Of a stretch of 57,761 nucleotides of DNA, positions 18,660 through 28,070 are shown in pieces (position 1 is the first letter of the stretch; every line of letters starts with the position of its first letter). The translations under genes and the position numbers were made by a program. The DNA lies in contig NZ_JAAVJB010000008.1 in the NCBI RefSeq assembly GCF_012034385.1, forward strand, positions 1-57,761, given 5' to 3'. The stretch is from Streptomyces spiramenti (GTDB taxonomy: Bacteria; Actinomycetota; Actinomycetes; Streptomycetales; Streptomycetaceae). The notes beneath the pieces were generated by a model that saw only the letters and a program-made list of their open reading frames with translations, made no database searches and was not told the DNA's origin.

Positions 18660-18893
18660 GTGGTACAGGCCTACATTCTGATCCAGACCGAGGTGGGTAA
18701 GGCATCCACCGTGGCCGATGTCATCTCCAGGATCGACGGGGTGGTGCAAGCCGACGATGTCACCGGCCCCTACGACGTGATCGCACGGGCCGAGGCTCCC
18801 AGCGTGGACGAGCTGGGACACCTGGTGGTCGCCCGCGTGCAGCGTGTACCGGGGATCACCCGCACGCTGACCTGCCCCGTGGTGCACCTCTGA
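18660..18893 (+). CDS. Lrp/AsnC effector-domain (RAM) stand-alone protein
   Basis: A 77-aa protein that is only the ligand-binding half of an Lrp/AsnC regulator. AYILIQTEVGKASTVADVI and GPYDVIARAEAP are the RAM-domain strands, and no helix-turn-helix precedes them. Such stand-alone domains form multimers and bind amino acids; here it may modulate a full-length Lrp partner, which is inference. The GTG at 18660 has AGGAGG. The lipoprotein gene follows after 19 bp, so they are probably co-transcribed, divergently from thiL. Confidence 0.9.
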   Translation: MVQAYILIQTEVGKASTVADVISRIDGVVQADDVTGPYDVIARAEAPSVDELGHLVVARVQRVPGITRTLTCPVVHL

Positions 18894-18912
18894 CCCCTCG
18901 TATGATCGCCCG

Positions 18913-19506
18913 GTGACCTCTACCGTACGCCGCCGCCCGCTGCGGGCACTCGCCCTGTCGCTGCCGGTGGCCGCGCTCGTCGCGGCGTGCGGCTCCCCTG
19001 GGGAGCTCTCCGTCGAGGAGCCGCGACCGACCGGCGACGGGGCGGAGGTGTGCGAGGCGGTCATGGCTGCCCTGCCGGCCGCGGTGGAGGGCCAGGAGCC
19101 CCGTGACGTGGCGGGCCCGGCGCGGTTCACGGCCGCATGGGGCGACCCGGCGATCGTCCTGCGGTGCGGAGTGGAACGCCCCCGGGCGCTGGCCCCGGGC
19201 AGCGACTCGTACAACCCGATGTCGGACGCCGTCATGGTCGACGACGTCTCCTGGCTGCTGGAGGAACGGGAGAGCGGCGGCTACCTCTTCACCACGACCG
19301 AGCGGACCCTGTTCGTCGAGGTCGACGTCCCGGACAGCTACGCCCCCGAGGTGAACGTCCTGGTGGACGTCGCGGAGGCGCTGCACACGCATCTCCCCTA
19401 CGACCCGCTGTGGGAGAGCTACTACGACCACCCGCACGGGGCGGGGTCAGCCGGGCAGCGCGGCGCCGAGACCGAGGGCGCCGACCCGGGGCACGAGGGC
19501 CACTAG
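18913..19506 (+). CDS. DUF3515 family lipoprotein
   Basis: A 197-aa exported lipoprotein. Residues 1-12 are Arg-rich, followed by a hydrophobic segment and the lipobox LVAAC with Cys26 as the lipid site. The mature part has WGDPAIVLRCGVERP and SWLLEERESGGYLFTTTER, typical of DUF3515, whose function is unknown. The last 25 residues are Gly/Glu/His-rich and vary between species. The GTG at 18913 lacks a clear ribosome site and may rely on coupling to the gene before it. The stop codon TAG overlaps the first base of a MITE-like inverted repeat, so the C-terminus may have been set by that insertion. Confidence 0.88.
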   Translation: MTSTVRRRPLRALALSLPVAALVAACGSPGELSVEEPRPTGDGAEVCEAVMAALPAAVEGQEPRDVAGPARFTAAWGDPAIVLRCGVERPRALAPGSDSYNPMSDAVMVDDVSWLLEERESGGYLFTTTERTLFVEVDVPDSYAPEVNVLVDVAEALHTHLPYDPLWESYYDHPHGAGSAGQRGAETEGADPGHEGH

Positions 19507-19664
19507 GTCCTGTCGAGTAGCGCCGATGAGGCCCGCGGTGTCCGGTGCGGTGGCTCGCACGGCGGAGCGTCGCAGCTCGTACCCGCCGTACTCGCGTGAT
19601 GCGCCGACGCGGCGAGATGCCGTGCCAGGCGCCGCGGGCCAGGCGGGATCTACCGGACAGGACC
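19506..19664. mobile_element. MITE-like element with 15-bp imperfect terminal inverted repeats
   Basis: Left end GGTCCTGTCGAGTAG (19506-19520) matches the complement of right end CTACCGGACAGGACC (19650-19664) with two mismatches. The 159-bp body encodes no protein. GGTCCTGTC-type ends remind me of IS5-group elements in Streptomyces, but I could not check. I see no target duplication, so the insertion may be old. The rest of the 301-bp gap to ddl holds nothing I recognise. Confidence 0.55.
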
Positions 19665-19807
19665 CGGCACGGCCCAGCGGCGACGCGCTCCGGCCGCACG
19701 AGGCGGTCTGCGGGCCGGGGACGCGCCGCATGGGGCGGTGGCGTCCGCACTCCGCGGCATCCCGGCCCGGGCCGGTCGGAGGGGGCGCCGATGCGGTGGG
19801 CCGGCGG

Positions 19808-20950
19808 TCAGCGCAGTCCAGCGCTGCGCCCGAGCGCGGTGACGATGAGGTGGTCGACGAGCTGCTCGTAGCTCATCCCGCTCTGTTCCCACATCCGGGG
19901 GAACATCGAGATCGGGGTGAACCCCGGCAGCGTGTTCACCTCGTTGATGACCAGGCTGCCGTCCTCCTGGAGGAAGAAGTCGGCACGGGCCAACCCCTCG
20001 CACGACAAGGCCTCGAAGGCACGGACGGCGAGCTCGCGGACCCGAGCGGTCTGCTCCTCGGAGAGCGCGGCGGGCACGATCCCCTGGGCGGAGTCGATGT
20101 ACTTCGCCTCGAAGTCGTAGAAGTCGTACCCGGAGACCGGGGGGATCTCGGCGGGCACGCTGGCGCGCGGACCGTCCTCGAACTCCAGGACCCCGCACTC
20201 GATCTCGCGACCGCGCAGCAGCGTCTCCACGATCACCTTGGGGTCGTGGCGCTGCGCCTCCTCGATGGCCGCGTCGAGGGCCCCGGGGCCCTCGACCTTG
20301 CTGATCCCCATGGAGGACCCCGCGCGGGCGGGCTTCACGAACAGCGGCCAGCCGTAACGTTCCGCCAGGCCGAGCACGCGTTCGCGGGCCGCCTCGGGTT
20401 CCTTGCGGAGCTCCGCGGGGCGCAGCACCTCGTAGGGGCCGACCGGGAGGCCGAAGGAGGTGAAGACCCGCTTCATGTACTCCTTGTCCATGCCGACCGC
20501 GGAGGAGAGGACACCGCACCCCACGTAGGGCACGCCGGACAGTTCGAGCAGTCCCTGGAGCGTCCCGTCCTCGCCGTAGGGGCCGTGGAGCACCGGGAAC
20601 ACGACGTCGACCTCGCCGAGCGCCTTGGGGACGGCTCCCGGCTCGGTGTAGATGACCTCGCGACCGCCGGCGTCCATCGGCAGCAGCACCGATCCGGACT
20701 CCGAGTCGGTGAGGTCGGAGACGGCGGGGAGGCGACGGTCGGAGATGGCCATCCGGTCCGGGTCGTCGGCGGTCAGGGCCCAGCGGCCGTCCGCGGTGAT
20801 CCCGACCGGCAGCACTTCGTAGCGCTCGCGGTCGATGGACCGCAGCACTGCGCCGGCCGTGACCACCGAGATGGCGTGCTCGGAGCTGCGACCGCCGAAC
20901 ACGACGGCGACGCGAGGCTTGGGGCTCTGGGGGGAGTGCTGGCTGCTCAT
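19808..20950 (-). CDS. ddl: D-alanine--D-alanine ligase
   Basis: Ddl joins two D-Ala residues for the peptidoglycan stem peptide. The 380-aa ATP-grasp enzyme has the N-terminal signature VAVVFGGRSSEHAISV, LHGPYGEDGTLQG, the ATP loop VKPARAGSSMGISKV and the metal site INEVNTLPGF. The Tyr after KYIDSAQG-type residues fits the D-Ala rather than the D-Lac type of ligase. The ATG at 20950 opens the gene, with an AT-richer stretch (GTTAGGTAATCT on the coding strand) just upstream that could be a -10 region. Confidence 0.95.
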   Translation of the reverse strand: MSSQHSPQSPKPRVAVVFGGRSSEHAISVVTAGAVLRSIDRERYEVLPVGITADGRWALTADDPDRMAISDRRLPAVSDLTDSESGSVLLPMDAGGREVIYTEPGAVPKALGEVDVVFPVLHGPYGEDGTLQGLLELSGVPYVGCGVLSSAVGMDKEYMKRVFTSFGLPVGPYEVLRPAELRKEPEAARERVLGLAERYGWPLFVKPARAGSSMGISKVEGPGALDAAIEEAQRHDPKVIVETLLRGREIECGVLEFEDGPRASVPAEIPPVSGYDFYDFEAKYIDSAQGIVPAALSEEQTARVRELAVRAFEALSCEGLARADFFLQEDGSLVINEVNTLPGFTPISMFPRMWEQSGMSYEQLVDHLIVTALGRSAGLR

Positions 20951-21156
20951 ATCGGTTCGAGATTACCTAACGGCGCGATGGGCGATAAGACGCCTCACCG
21001 TACTCGGCCTTGGGTACGCGGCTCGTGACCTGTCCGGGGTAACCGGGCCGGTGCGGCCGGAGCCGGTCGCACGGGGCGCGCCCTCGCCGCTCCGGCCGTC
21101 CAGGCGCGTGCCGAGAGGGACGGCGCGTCCCCCCAGGGGGCGGCACCGTCCGCGCC

Positions 21157-22161
21157 TCAGCCCCCCTCGGCCTTGGCCGATCGCGCCATGAGCTCCTGGA
21201 GAGCCACCTTGGGCGAGGTGCCGCGGTGGACGATGTTCACCACGGTCTCGGTGATCGGCATTTCCACACCGTTGCGTCGGGCGAGGTCGAGCACGGAGCG
21301 GCAGGACTTGACGCCTTCAGCCGTCTGCCTGGTCGCGGCCCGTGCCTCGTCGAGCGTCATGCCCCGGCCGAGGCTGGTCCCGAAGGTGTTGTTGCGGGAC
21401 AACGGGGACGAGCAGGTCGCGACGAGGTCTCCCATCCCCGCCAGGCCGGCGAAGGTGGTGGGGTCCGCCCCCATCGCGAGGCCGAGCCGGCTCGTCTCCG
21501 CGAGGCCCCGTGTGATCAGGGACGCCTTCGTGTTGTCGCCCAGCCCCATGCCGTTGGCGATGCCGACGGCGAGTCCGATGACGTTCTTCACGGCACCGCC
21601 CAGTTCGCAACCGATGACGTCGGTGTTGGTATAGGGCCGGAAGTACGAGGTGTGGCAAGCGTGTTGGAGGCGACGGGCGACGTCTGGGTCGGCGCACGCC
21701 GCGACGGCCGCCGCGGGCTGCCGGGCGGCGACCTCCATCGCGAGGTTGGGGCCGGTCAGCACCGCGACCCGAGTGGCGGGCACATCGGCGACCTCCTGGA
21801 TGACCTCGCTCATCCGCTTGGCGGTACCGAGCTCGACCCCCTTCATCAGGGAGACCAGCACTGCGTCGTCGGCCAGCAGCGGGCGCCAAGCGGCCAGGTT
21901 CTCCCGCAGGGTCTGCGACGGGACGGAGAGTACGACGAACTCCGCGCCGGCGAGAGCCTCGGCCGGGTCGGTCGTCGCGCGGACCCCGTCCGGGAGGACG
22001 ACACCGGGCAGGTACTCGGCGTTGATCCGGGTCCTGTTGACCGTCTCCGCGATCTCCGGCCTGCGGGCGCAGAGGGTCACGGCACACCCCGCGTCGGCGA
22101 GGACCATGGCGAAGGCGGTGCCCCAGGAGCCGGTACCCAGGACGGCGACACGGCGGTTCAC
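21157..22161 (-). CDS. gpsA: Glycerol-3-phosphate dehydrogenase [NAD(P)+]
   Basis: GpsA reduces dihydroxyacetone phosphate to sn-glycerol-3-phosphate, the backbone of phospholipids. The 334-aa protein has the nucleotide-binding [14 protein letters not shown], the catalytic Lys region [16 protein letters not shown] and [13 protein letters not shown]. The GTG at 22161 overlaps the plsC stop as GTGA. A longer frame reading into plsC is spurious. Pairing with a 1-acylglycerol-3-phosphate acyltransferase makes biochemical sense, since one supplies the substrate chain of the other. Confidence 0.97.
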   Translation of the reverse strand: MNRRVAVLGTGSWGTAFAMVLADAGCAVTLCARRPEIAETVNRTRINAEYLPGVVLPDGVRATTDPAEALAGAEFVVLSVPSQTLRENLAAWRPLLADDAVLVSLMKGVELGTAKRMSEVIQEVADVPATRVAVLTGPNLAMEVAARQPAAAVAACADPDVARRLQHACHTSYFRPYTNTDVIGCELGGAVKNVIGLAVGIANGMGLGDNTKASLITRGLAETSRLGLAMGADPTTFAGLAGMGDLVATCSSPLSRNNTFGTSLGRGMTLDEARAATRQTAEGVKSCRSVLDLARRNGVEMPITETVVNIVHRGTSPKVALQELMARSAKAEGG

Positions 22162-22994
22162 TCGCCTGCCTCCCGGTGCTGCGTCGCGGGCGTCGGGCCG
22201 GCGACCACGGGGTCGGCCGCCACGGGGCGCTCGCCGGGGGCCGCGCCGAGCGGCGGCGTCGGGTCGCCCGCGGGCGCGCCGTGGGGCTCGCGGCGGCGTT
22301 CGTGGCGCCTGGCGGGAGGTGCCTCGGACCGCACCTCGGCGAGGAGCGCGGTGATGGCGGCCATGATGCGCTCCGTGGCCTCCGCCAGGACCTCCGCCGT
22401 CGGCTCCCTGTCGTAGAGGTCGGTCAGCTCCACGGGGGCGCCGGCCACGACGGTGAGCGTCTTGCGCGGGAACAGCCGGACCTTCTTCTCCCGCGCGTAG
22501 GGCGGGACAGCCTCGTGCGCCCCCCACTGCGCCACGGGCACCACCGGGGCGTGGGTGAGCAGGGCGACCCGCGCCGCGCCGGTCTTCCCCTCCATCGGCC
22601 ACAGGTCGGGGTCACGCGTCAGGGTGCCCTCGGGGTAGAACGCCACGCACTCACCGGCGTGCACCGCGTCCACGGCCGCCTTGAACGCCCCCGCCGCGTC
22701 GGCCGTCTCCCGGTAGACGGGGATCTGGCCGGTGCGCCGCATCATCATGCCGACGAATCCGGAGCGGAACAGTCCCACCTTCGCCAGGAACCGCGGTACG
22801 CGACCGGTGTTGTACTGGTAGTGGGCGTAGGAAAGCGGGTCCAGATAGGAGTTGTGATTGACGGCGGTGAGGAATCCGCCGACCTCCGGGATATTCTCCG
22901 TTCCGCGCCAGTCCCGCTTGAACAGGACCAGCATCGGCGGTTTCACCAGACAGGCGGCAAATCGATAGCTGAAGCCGATTCTGCGGCGGGACAC
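22158..22994 (-). CDS. plsC: 1-acyl-sn-glycerol-3-phosphate acyltransferase
   Basis: PlsC-type enzymes acylate lysophosphatidic acid to phosphatidic acid at the membrane. The catalytic HX4D motif is in NHNSYLDPL, and the glycerol-3-phosphate binding motif is [10 protein letters not shown]. The protein starts at a GTG (22994) with basic [12 protein letters not shown] and hydrophobic residues. The last 60 residues (after about 220) are a disordered Pro/Ala/Arg tail containing HGAPAG. It is the first gene of a plsC-gpsA unit. Confidence 0.94.
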   Translation of the reverse strand: MSRRRIGFSYRFAACLVKPPMLVLFKRDWRGTENIPEVGGFLTAVNHNSYLDPLSYAHYQYNTGRVPRFLAKVGLFRSGFVGMMMRRTGQIPVYRETADAAGAFKAAVDAVHAGECVAFYPEGTLTRDPDLWPMEGKTGAARVALLTHAPVVPVAQWGAHEAVPPYAREKKVRLFPRKTLTVVAGAPVELTDLYDREPTAEVLAEATERIMAAITALLAEVRSEAPPARRHERRREPHGAPAGDPTPPLGAAPGERPVAADPVVAGPTPATQHREAGE

Positions 22995-23203
22995 TCGGGC
23001 ACCATCTCCTCGGACACTGCTGCGGCGATCTGCCGCGGACAGCCGCACAAGTGTCGCCCCCGGCTCCTGGGCTGTCCAGCAGATCGTCTCATCACCGCGA
23101 CCGCGCGTCGGACCCCAGGGGGACGGTGCGTTCCGCGGGGTCGGCAGGTGACTCGTTACCGGAGGGTAGACAATGGCGTGATCGCCGACACGAGGGGGAG
23201 CCG

Positions 23204-23869
23204 ATGACCGGCGGCTGGGCCGTGGTGATGCCTGTGAAGCGGCTGGGCGGCGCCAAGACGAGACTGGCCGACACCACCGGCGAGGAGCTGCGGCCGGCGC
23301 TCGCCCTCGCGTTCGCTGAGGACACGCTGGCAGCCGTGCTGGAGTGCCCGGCGGTGTCGTCGGTCACCGTGGTCACCGACGACGAGGTGGTCGGGGCCGC
23401 GCTGTCGCGCCTGGGCGCCGGGGTGGTTCCCGACAGCCCGCGCGGTGGGCTCAACGCGGCGGTGGAACACGGTGTGGGGGCGGTCCGCGTCGACCGGCCC
23501 GGGGCGCCCGTGGCCGCTCTCAACGCGGACCTGCCGGCACTGCGCGCGGCCGAGCTGGGTCGGGTGCTCGACGAGGCCGAGGTCGCGCCCCGCAGTTTCC
23601 TGGCCGACGCGGCGGGAACGGGGACGACGCTCCTGGCGGTATTGCCGGGCGTGGAGCCGGCGCCGGGGTTCGGGCCCGCCTCGCGGATGCGGCATCGCGC
23701 GTCGGGCGCCGTGGAGCTGATGCCCGCGGATGTGGAGAGTGTGCGCCAGGACGTGGACACCGGCGAGGACCTGCTGGTGGCGATCGCGTTGGGCGTGGGG
23801 CCCCGAACGGCGCGGAGCACCCACCGGCTGGGGACGGGCTTCAGAAGGTCTGCAGCGTCACACAGCTGA
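23204..23869 (+). CDS. cofC: 2-phospho-L-lactate (phosphoenolpyruvate) guanylyltransferase
   Basis: CofC/FbiD activates phospholactate or phosphoenolpyruvate with GTP for coenzyme F420 synthesis. The 221-aa protein begins WAVVMPVKRLGGAKTRLA, the nucleotidyltransferase loop, and has AALNADLPALRAAEL and a GTGTTLLA segment near the active site. The ATG at 23204 has GGGGGAG upstream. In actinobacteria the enzyme uses phosphoenolpyruvate, by family knowledge. It is divergent from plsC and overlaps the 3' end of the convergent small OB-like gene by 29 bp. Confidence 0.93.
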   Translation: MTGGWAVVMPVKRLGGAKTRLADTTGEELRPALALAFAEDTLAAVLECPAVSSVTVVTDDEVVGAALSRLGAGVVPDSPRGGLNAAVEHGVGAVRVDRPGAPVAALNADLPALRAAELGRVLDEAEVAPRSFLADAAGTGTTLLAVLPGVEPAPGFGPASRMRHRASGAVELMPADVESVRQDVDTGEDLLVAIALGVGPRTARSTHRLGTGFRRSAASHS

Positions 23870-24038
23870 CGCGGCCGTCCTCCGGGTCGCGCTCGACGCG
23901 GACCCGCTGACCCGGCCGGAGCAGCAGGAGGCCCCCGGCGTCGAACGCGGCCCGGTCGAACTCCAGCGGCGTGCCGTCGTCGAAGAGCACGCTGCCGGTG
24001 CGGGTCTCGGCGTCGAAGGTGTGAGCGGTGGCCTGCAT
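23841..24038 (-). CDS. Small OB-fold/cold-shock-like protein (65 aa)
   Basis: A 65-residue beta-rich protein, with TFDAETRTGSVLFDDGTPL and LLLLRPGQRVRVERD. The pattern resembles a cold-shock/OB barrel, though the RNP motifs of real cold-shock proteins are not obvious. The ATG is at 24038. Its stop-proximal 29 bp overlap cofC on the other strand. It follows hupS by 51 bp and could be in its transcript. Function unknown. Confidence 0.8.
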   Translation of the reverse strand: MQATAHTFDAETRTGSVLFDDGTPLEFDRAAFDAGGLLLLRPGQRVRVERDPEDGRVSCVTLQTF

Positions 24039-24089
24039 GAGCCGAGCCTAACGGCTCGGGCCATGCAGGTCACCGCCTGCTCCGGCGCC

Positions 24090-24701
24090 TCACTTGCGTC
24101 GCGCCGGGGCCTTCTTGGCTGTGGTCTTGCGACCGGCCGCCTTCTTGGCGGGTGCCTTCGTCGCGATCGCGCGTCGGGCGGGCGCCTTCTTCGCGGTGGT
24201 CTTCTTCGCCGCGGTCTTGGCAGTCCCCTTCTTCGCCGTCGCCTTCTGGGCGGTGGTCGACTTCTTCGCTGCCGTGGTCTTCTTCGCTGCCGCCTTCTTG
24301 GTGGTGGCCTTGGCCACCGTCTTCTTCGCGGCGGCCTTCTTGGTCGTCGCCTTCTTGGTAGAAGTACCACCGGAGAGGCTGCCCTTGGGGGCCTTCTTCA
24401 CGGCGACGTCGTTCTTCGGCAGTTTCTTGGTTCCGGCGACCAGATCCTTGAAGCCCTGGCCGGCGCGGAATCGCGGCACCGAAGTCTTCTTGACGCGCAC
24501 GCGTTCACCGGTCTGGGGGTTGCGCGCGTACCGGGCCGGACGCTCGACCTTCTCGAACGAGCCGAAGCCGGTCACCGAAACCCGCTCGCCGGACACCACC
24601 GCACGGATGATCGCGTCGAGCACGATGTCGACGGCCTCCGCGGCCTGCTGACGGCCACCGAGCTTGTCGGCAATCGCTTCAACGAGCTGTGCCTTGTTCA
24701 C
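24090..24701 (-). CDS. hupS: HU-family nucleoid protein with Lys/Ala-rich tail (HupS-type)
   Basis: HU proteins bind and bend DNA. Residues 1-95 are a complete HU domain: MNKAQLVEAIADKLGG, GFGSFEKVERPARYARNPQTG, then SVPRFRAGQGFKDLV. Residues 100-203 are a histone-H1-like tail of KKA, AKK and TTKK repeats. This two-part build is the sporulation-associated HupS of Streptomyces, which compacts spore chromosomes. The upstream region 24735-24790 is unusually AT-rich (TATATA on the coding strand), consistent with a strong promoter. Confidence 0.96.
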   Translation of the reverse strand: MNKAQLVEAIADKLGGRQQAAEAVDIVLDAIIRAVVSGERVSVTGFGSFEKVERPARYARNPQTGERVRVKKTSVPRFRAGQGFKDLVAGTKKLPKNDVAVKKAPKGSLSGGTSTKKATTKKAAAKKTVAKATTKKAAAKKTTAAKKSTTAQKATAKKGTAKTAAKKTTAKKAPARRAIATKAPAKKAAGRKTTAKKAPARRK

Positions 24702-24826
24702 GTCTTCCCCTTCGGAGGCGGTGCTGGAACGAATGTGCTCAAGCTTTTTCGCACGTTAGGCAGATATATACAGCAAATCAAACCTGAAACGGGCGAATCA
24801 CCCTCGTGTCGCAACGAACTCGACCG

Positions 24827-25081
24827 TCACGGACTCGCGTCACCCTCGCCCCGCGACTGCCCCTCGACGGGTCGACCGGGGTCGAGTTCCGCGATGAAGC
24901 GATCGAGGCGACGAACCGCGCTCGGCAGGTCCTGCTTGGTCGCTGCCGTGATGACGAGAAGGCGTCGCACCAGTGCGCGCCGCTCGTCTTCGGTGACGTT
25001 CAACGAGCGCACTGCGGCGTGCGCGTATTTCAGCCGTGCGGCGACGAGGTCGTACAGCTCGAGTTGACCGTCGCGTTCCAT
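24827..25081 (-). CDS. Small helical protein (84 aa), unknown function
   Basis: An 84-residue protein (MERDGQLELYDLVAARLKYA, then DERRALVRRLLVITAATK) predicted to be mostly helical. I do not recognise a named family, though a similar small protein upstream of hupS is familiar from Streptomyces. The ATG at 25081 matches where the conserved-looking text begins; there is no clear ribosome site, so translation may be leaderless. The C-terminus is Glu/Gly/Asp-rich. It precedes hupS on the same strand by 125 bp. Confidence 0.7.
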   Translation of the reverse strand: MERDGQLELYDLVAARLKYAHAAVRSLNVTEDERRALVRRLLVITAATKQDLPSAVRRLDRFIAELDPGRPVEGQSRGEGDASP

Positions 25082-25742
25082 GCACCAATTGTGCCACTGG
25101 GGGCGAGTTGTCGCGGCTCCGGCCCCCAAGTGGGTGTCGGGACGACGGTGTCACGCCTGCGAGCCGGGTGGCAACTGACCGCGCCGTGGCAGTTTTCTGA
25201 CGGTTCGTCAGTTCGTCGCACTGGCCGAAAATGCTACGCGGAGCCGCTGTTCGACAACGGGGCGCTCCTGTTCCCACCGGAGGGGCAGCACACCGGAGCG
25301 CGACACCACCGGGGCCGGGCGAGCAGTGCGCGGGGCAGGGTGGAGGGCAGCGTCCCGGACCCCCGCTGCCCGCACGGCGCCGCCGCCCCAGGGGCTCCTT
25401 CCGGGGGCCCGCGACCTCGTGACCACGAGGGCGGCCGGCGCCGTCGACGACGACGGCCGAGCCGCCCCGGTGGAGCTCCCGACGGGTTCCCGGGCACGGC
25501 GGCGGAGTTCACCCGGTTGGCCGGGGCCCGGGGCGGACGGCGCTGTGGACCAGCGCCACGGGCCGACAGCGGCCATGACTGCGACCGTCGACGGCGTCCT
25601 CCGTCGCACACCGCACGTGAGCTCCGCACGGCCCGGCCGGGGTTCGGGGGCGCGGTCGGAGCGACGGCACGGGGCCGCCGAGGCGCGGCGCGGAGCGGCC
25701 CGGGAGGCTTGCTGGGGGCCGAACAGTGGTACGGCAGTGGAG
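25082..25742. other. Intergenic stretch without a recognised gene
   Basis: About 660 bp between the leuD terminator and the 84-aa gene. The part near 25170-25260 is less GC-rich (GTGGCAGTTTTCTGACGGTTCGTCAGTTCG) and could hold the promoter of the small gene; CTGACggttCGTCAG there is a short inverted repeat. The remainder gives only Arg/Pro/Gly-rich frames and one GCACGGGGC word near 25669. Confidence 0.5.
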
Positions 25743-25787
25743 AGCCCCGTGCGGGTGCCGAGTTCGACTCGACACCCGCACGGGGCT
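25743..25787 (-). terminator. Terminator after leuCD
   Basis: The arms AGCCCCGTGCGGGTGCCGAG (25743-25762) and CTCGACACCCGCACGGGGCT (25768-25787) pair over 20 bp with one G-U type mismatch and a 5-nt loop. It begins 43 bp after the leuD stop. No U tract follows, as is common for this genus. The stem is built from the recurrent GCACGGGGC word and its complement. Confidence 0.8.
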
Positions 25788-25830
25788 CGTACGGGGCGGC
25801 GGCGCCCCTACCTCTACGGTGTCCCGACCC

Positions 25831-26427
25831 TCAGGCGGTGAGGGTACGGGGCTTGAACGACGGACGGGCCGCCTCGTACGCGGCGATGTCGTCCTCCTGG
25901 CGCAGCGTGAGGCTGATGTCGTCCAGCCCTTCCAGCAGTCGCCAGCGGGCGTTGTCGTCCAGGTCGAACGACTCCCGGAACGAGGGCCCGCAGCGCACCT
26001 CTCGGGCGACGAGGTCGACCGTGATCTCGGTGGTCGGGTCGGCCTCAACCGCCTGCCAGAGGGTGTCGACCGCCGACTGCGGCAGGACGACTGTGAGCAG
26101 CCCGTTCTTCAGCGAGTTGCCACGGAAGATGTCGGCGAACCGAGGAGAGATGACCGCGGCGAACCCGTAGTTCTGCAGTGCCCATACCGCGTGCTCGCGG
26201 GAGGAGCCCGTCCCGAAGTCGGGGCCCGCCACCAGGACCGATGCGCCCGCACGCTCCGGTTTGTTCAGCACGAACTCCGGGTCGCGGCGCCACGCCTCGA
26301 AGAGCCCGTCCTCGAACCCATCGCGCGTCACCTTCTTCAACCAGTGAGCGGGGATGATCTGGTCGGTGTCGACGTTGCTGCGGCGCAGCGGAACCGCACG
26401 TCCGGTGTGCGTGGTGAAGGCTTCCAT
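25831..26427 (-). CDS. leuD: 3-isopropylmalate dehydratase small subunit
   Basis: LeuD pairs with LeuC to isomerise 2- to 3-isopropylmalate in leucine synthesis. The 198-aa swivel-domain protein has [17 protein letters not shown], the substrate-loop [17 protein letters not shown] and SLKNGLLTV. The ATG at 26427 lies 5 bp after the leuC stop, so both subunits are made from one message. Length is normal. Confidence 0.98.
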   Translation of the reverse strand: MEAFTTHTGRAVPLRRSNVDTDQIIPAHWLKKVTRDGFEDGLFEAWRRDPEFVLNKPERAGASVLVAGPDFGTGSSREHAVWALQNYGFAAVISPRFADIFRGNSLKNGLLTVVLPQSAVDTLWQAVEADPTTEITVDLVAREVRCGPSFRESFDLDDNARWRLLEGLDDISLTLRQEDDIAAYEAARPSFKPRTLTA

Positions 26428-26432
26428 CGTGA

Positions 26433-27863
26433 TCAGACTCCCACGGGCTGTGCTGCGTCGGTGGTCTCGAGGTCGGCGGGCGAAGCCAGGTGGCCGGTGA
26501 CAGCGGTCGCGGCTGCGACCTGCGGCGAGACCAGGTGGGTTCGGCCGCCCTTGCCCTGCCGTCCCTCGAAGTTGCGGTTGGAGGTGGAGGCGGAACGCTC
26601 CCCCGGCGCGAGCTGGTCGGGGTTCATCCCCAGACACATCGAACACCCGGCGTGGCGCCACTCGGCACCCGCGGCGGTGAAGACCCGATCCAGCCCCTCG
26701 GCCACCGCCTGGAGCGAGACCCGTACCGACCCGGGTACCACGAGCATGCGAACGCCGTCCGCGACGGAGCGGCCCTCGATGACGGCCGCCGCGGCCCGCA
26801 GATCCTCGATGCGCCCGTTGGTGCAGGAACCGACGAACACGGTGTCGACAGCGATGTCCCGGAGAGGTTGGCCGGCGGTGAGGCCCATGTACTCCAGGGC
26901 CTTCTCCGCGGCGAACCGCTCGCTGGGGTCGTCGAAGGACCCCGGGTCCGGCACGACCTCCGACAGCGGTGCGCCCTGTCCGGGGTTGGTCCCCCAGGTC
27001 ACGAACGGGGCCAGCTCGGCGGCGTCGATGACCACCTCGTGGTCGAAGACCGCGTCGTCGTCGGTACGGAGGGTGCGCCAGTAGTCGACGGCGGCCTCCC
27101 GGTCGGCACCGTCGGGGGCGTGGTCACGGCCCTGCAGGTAGGCGAAGGTCGTCTCGTCGGGTGCGATCATGCCGGCGCGGGCACCCGCCTCGATCGACAT
27201 GTTGCAGATGGTCATCCGGGACTCCATCGAGAGCTTCTCGATGGCCTCGCCCCGGTACTCGATGACGTATCCCTGGCCACCGCCGGTGCCGATCCGCGCG
27301 ATGATGGCGAGGATCAGGTCCTTGGCGGTCACCGCGTCGGGCAGCTCGCCGGTGACGGTCACGGCCATGGTGCGGAAGGGCGCCATGGGCAGCGTCTGGG
27401 TGGCCAGCACGTGCTCGACCTGGCTGGTGCCGATGCCGAAGGCGAGCGCCCCGAACGCCCCGTGGGTGGAGGTGTGGCTGTCGCCGCACACCACGGTCAT
27501 TCCGGGCTGCGTCAGACCCAGCTGCGGACCCACCACGTGCACCACGCCCTGCTCGTCGTCCCCGAGCGGGTGCAGCCGCACGCCGAAGTCCGCGCAGTTC
27601 TTGCGCAGGGTCTCCAGCTGGGTGCGCGAGACCGGGTCCGCAATGGGCTTGTCGATGTCCAGCGTGGGCGTGTTGTGATCCTCGGTCGCGATCGTCAGAT
27701 CGGTCCGGCGCACAGTTCGGCCGCCCTTGCGCAGGCCGTCGAACGCCTGCGGGCTGGTGACCTCGTGAAGCAGGTGGAGGTCGATGTAGAGCAGGTCCGG
27801 CTCACCCTCCGCGCGCCGGACGACGTGGTCGTCCCAGACCTTCTCTGCCAGTGTCCGTCCCAT
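26433..27863 (-). CDS. leuC: 3-isopropylmalate dehydratase large subunit
   Basis: LeuC carries the [4Fe-4S] cluster that activates substrate. The three ligand cysteines are in [12 protein letters not shown] and GCSMCLGM, and [13 protein letters not shown] is the aconitase signature. The ATG at 27863 gives 476 aa and has GGAGGG six bases upstream; the longer frame to 28958 overlaps the divergent ndgR and is rejected. The 207-bp region to ndgR contains a likely IclR-type operator. Confidence 0.98.
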   Translation of the reverse strand: MGRTLAEKVWDDHVVRRAEGEPDLLYIDLHLLHEVTSPQAFDGLRKGGRTVRRTDLTIATEDHNTPTLDIDKPIADPVSRTQLETLRKNCADFGVRLHPLGDDEQGVVHVVGPQLGLTQPGMTVVCGDSHTSTHGAFGALAFGIGTSQVEHVLATQTLPMAPFRTMAVTVTGELPDAVTAKDLILAIIARIGTGGGQGYVIEYRGEAIEKLSMESRMTICNMSIEAGARAGMIAPDETTFAYLQGRDHAPDGADREAAVDYWRTLRTDDDAVFDHEVVIDAAELAPFVTWGTNPGQGAPLSEVVPDPGSFDDPSERFAAEKALEYMGLTAGQPLRDIAVDTVFVGSCTNGRIEDLRAAAAVIEGRSVADGVRMLVVPGSVRVSLQAVAEGLDRVFTAAGAEWRHAGCSMCLGMNPDQLAPGERSASTSNRNFEGRQGKGGRTHLVSPQVAAATAVTGHLASPADLETTDAAQPVGV

Positions 27864-28037
27864 CGGAATCCCTCCGGCCCGGTTGTGCTCGGGCCCGCTT
27901 CGAGTCGGTGACCGTACCTGTGGCGCCCGTACGGGACCGCCGTCCGTTCCCCTCGCGTGCCGGACGGTGGTCGGCGTCCCGCGTCGGTGCGGGGCGCCCT
28001 GCATCCAGGGTGCCGGGGTTTGCACCCAGGCGAGCTT

Positions 28038-28058
28038 GCGTTTCACAGAGTGAGACGC
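28038..28058. promoter_or_regulatory. Likely NdgR operator between leuC and ndgR
   Basis: GCGTTTCAC-aga-GTGAGACGC is a 9-bp inverted repeat with one mismatch, centred 23 bp before the ndgR ATG. The short dyad of this size is typical of IclR-family sites. Family knowledge says NdgR/AreB homologues bind between their own gene and leuCD. The match to a published NdgR motif was not checked. Confidence 0.6.
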
Positions 28059-28070
28059 GAGTATCGTTGC

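Noticed and set aside
22162-22602. gpsA fused to upstream frame
   Set aside because: This part lies within plsC in another frame; GTG at 22161 gives the exact GpsA start.
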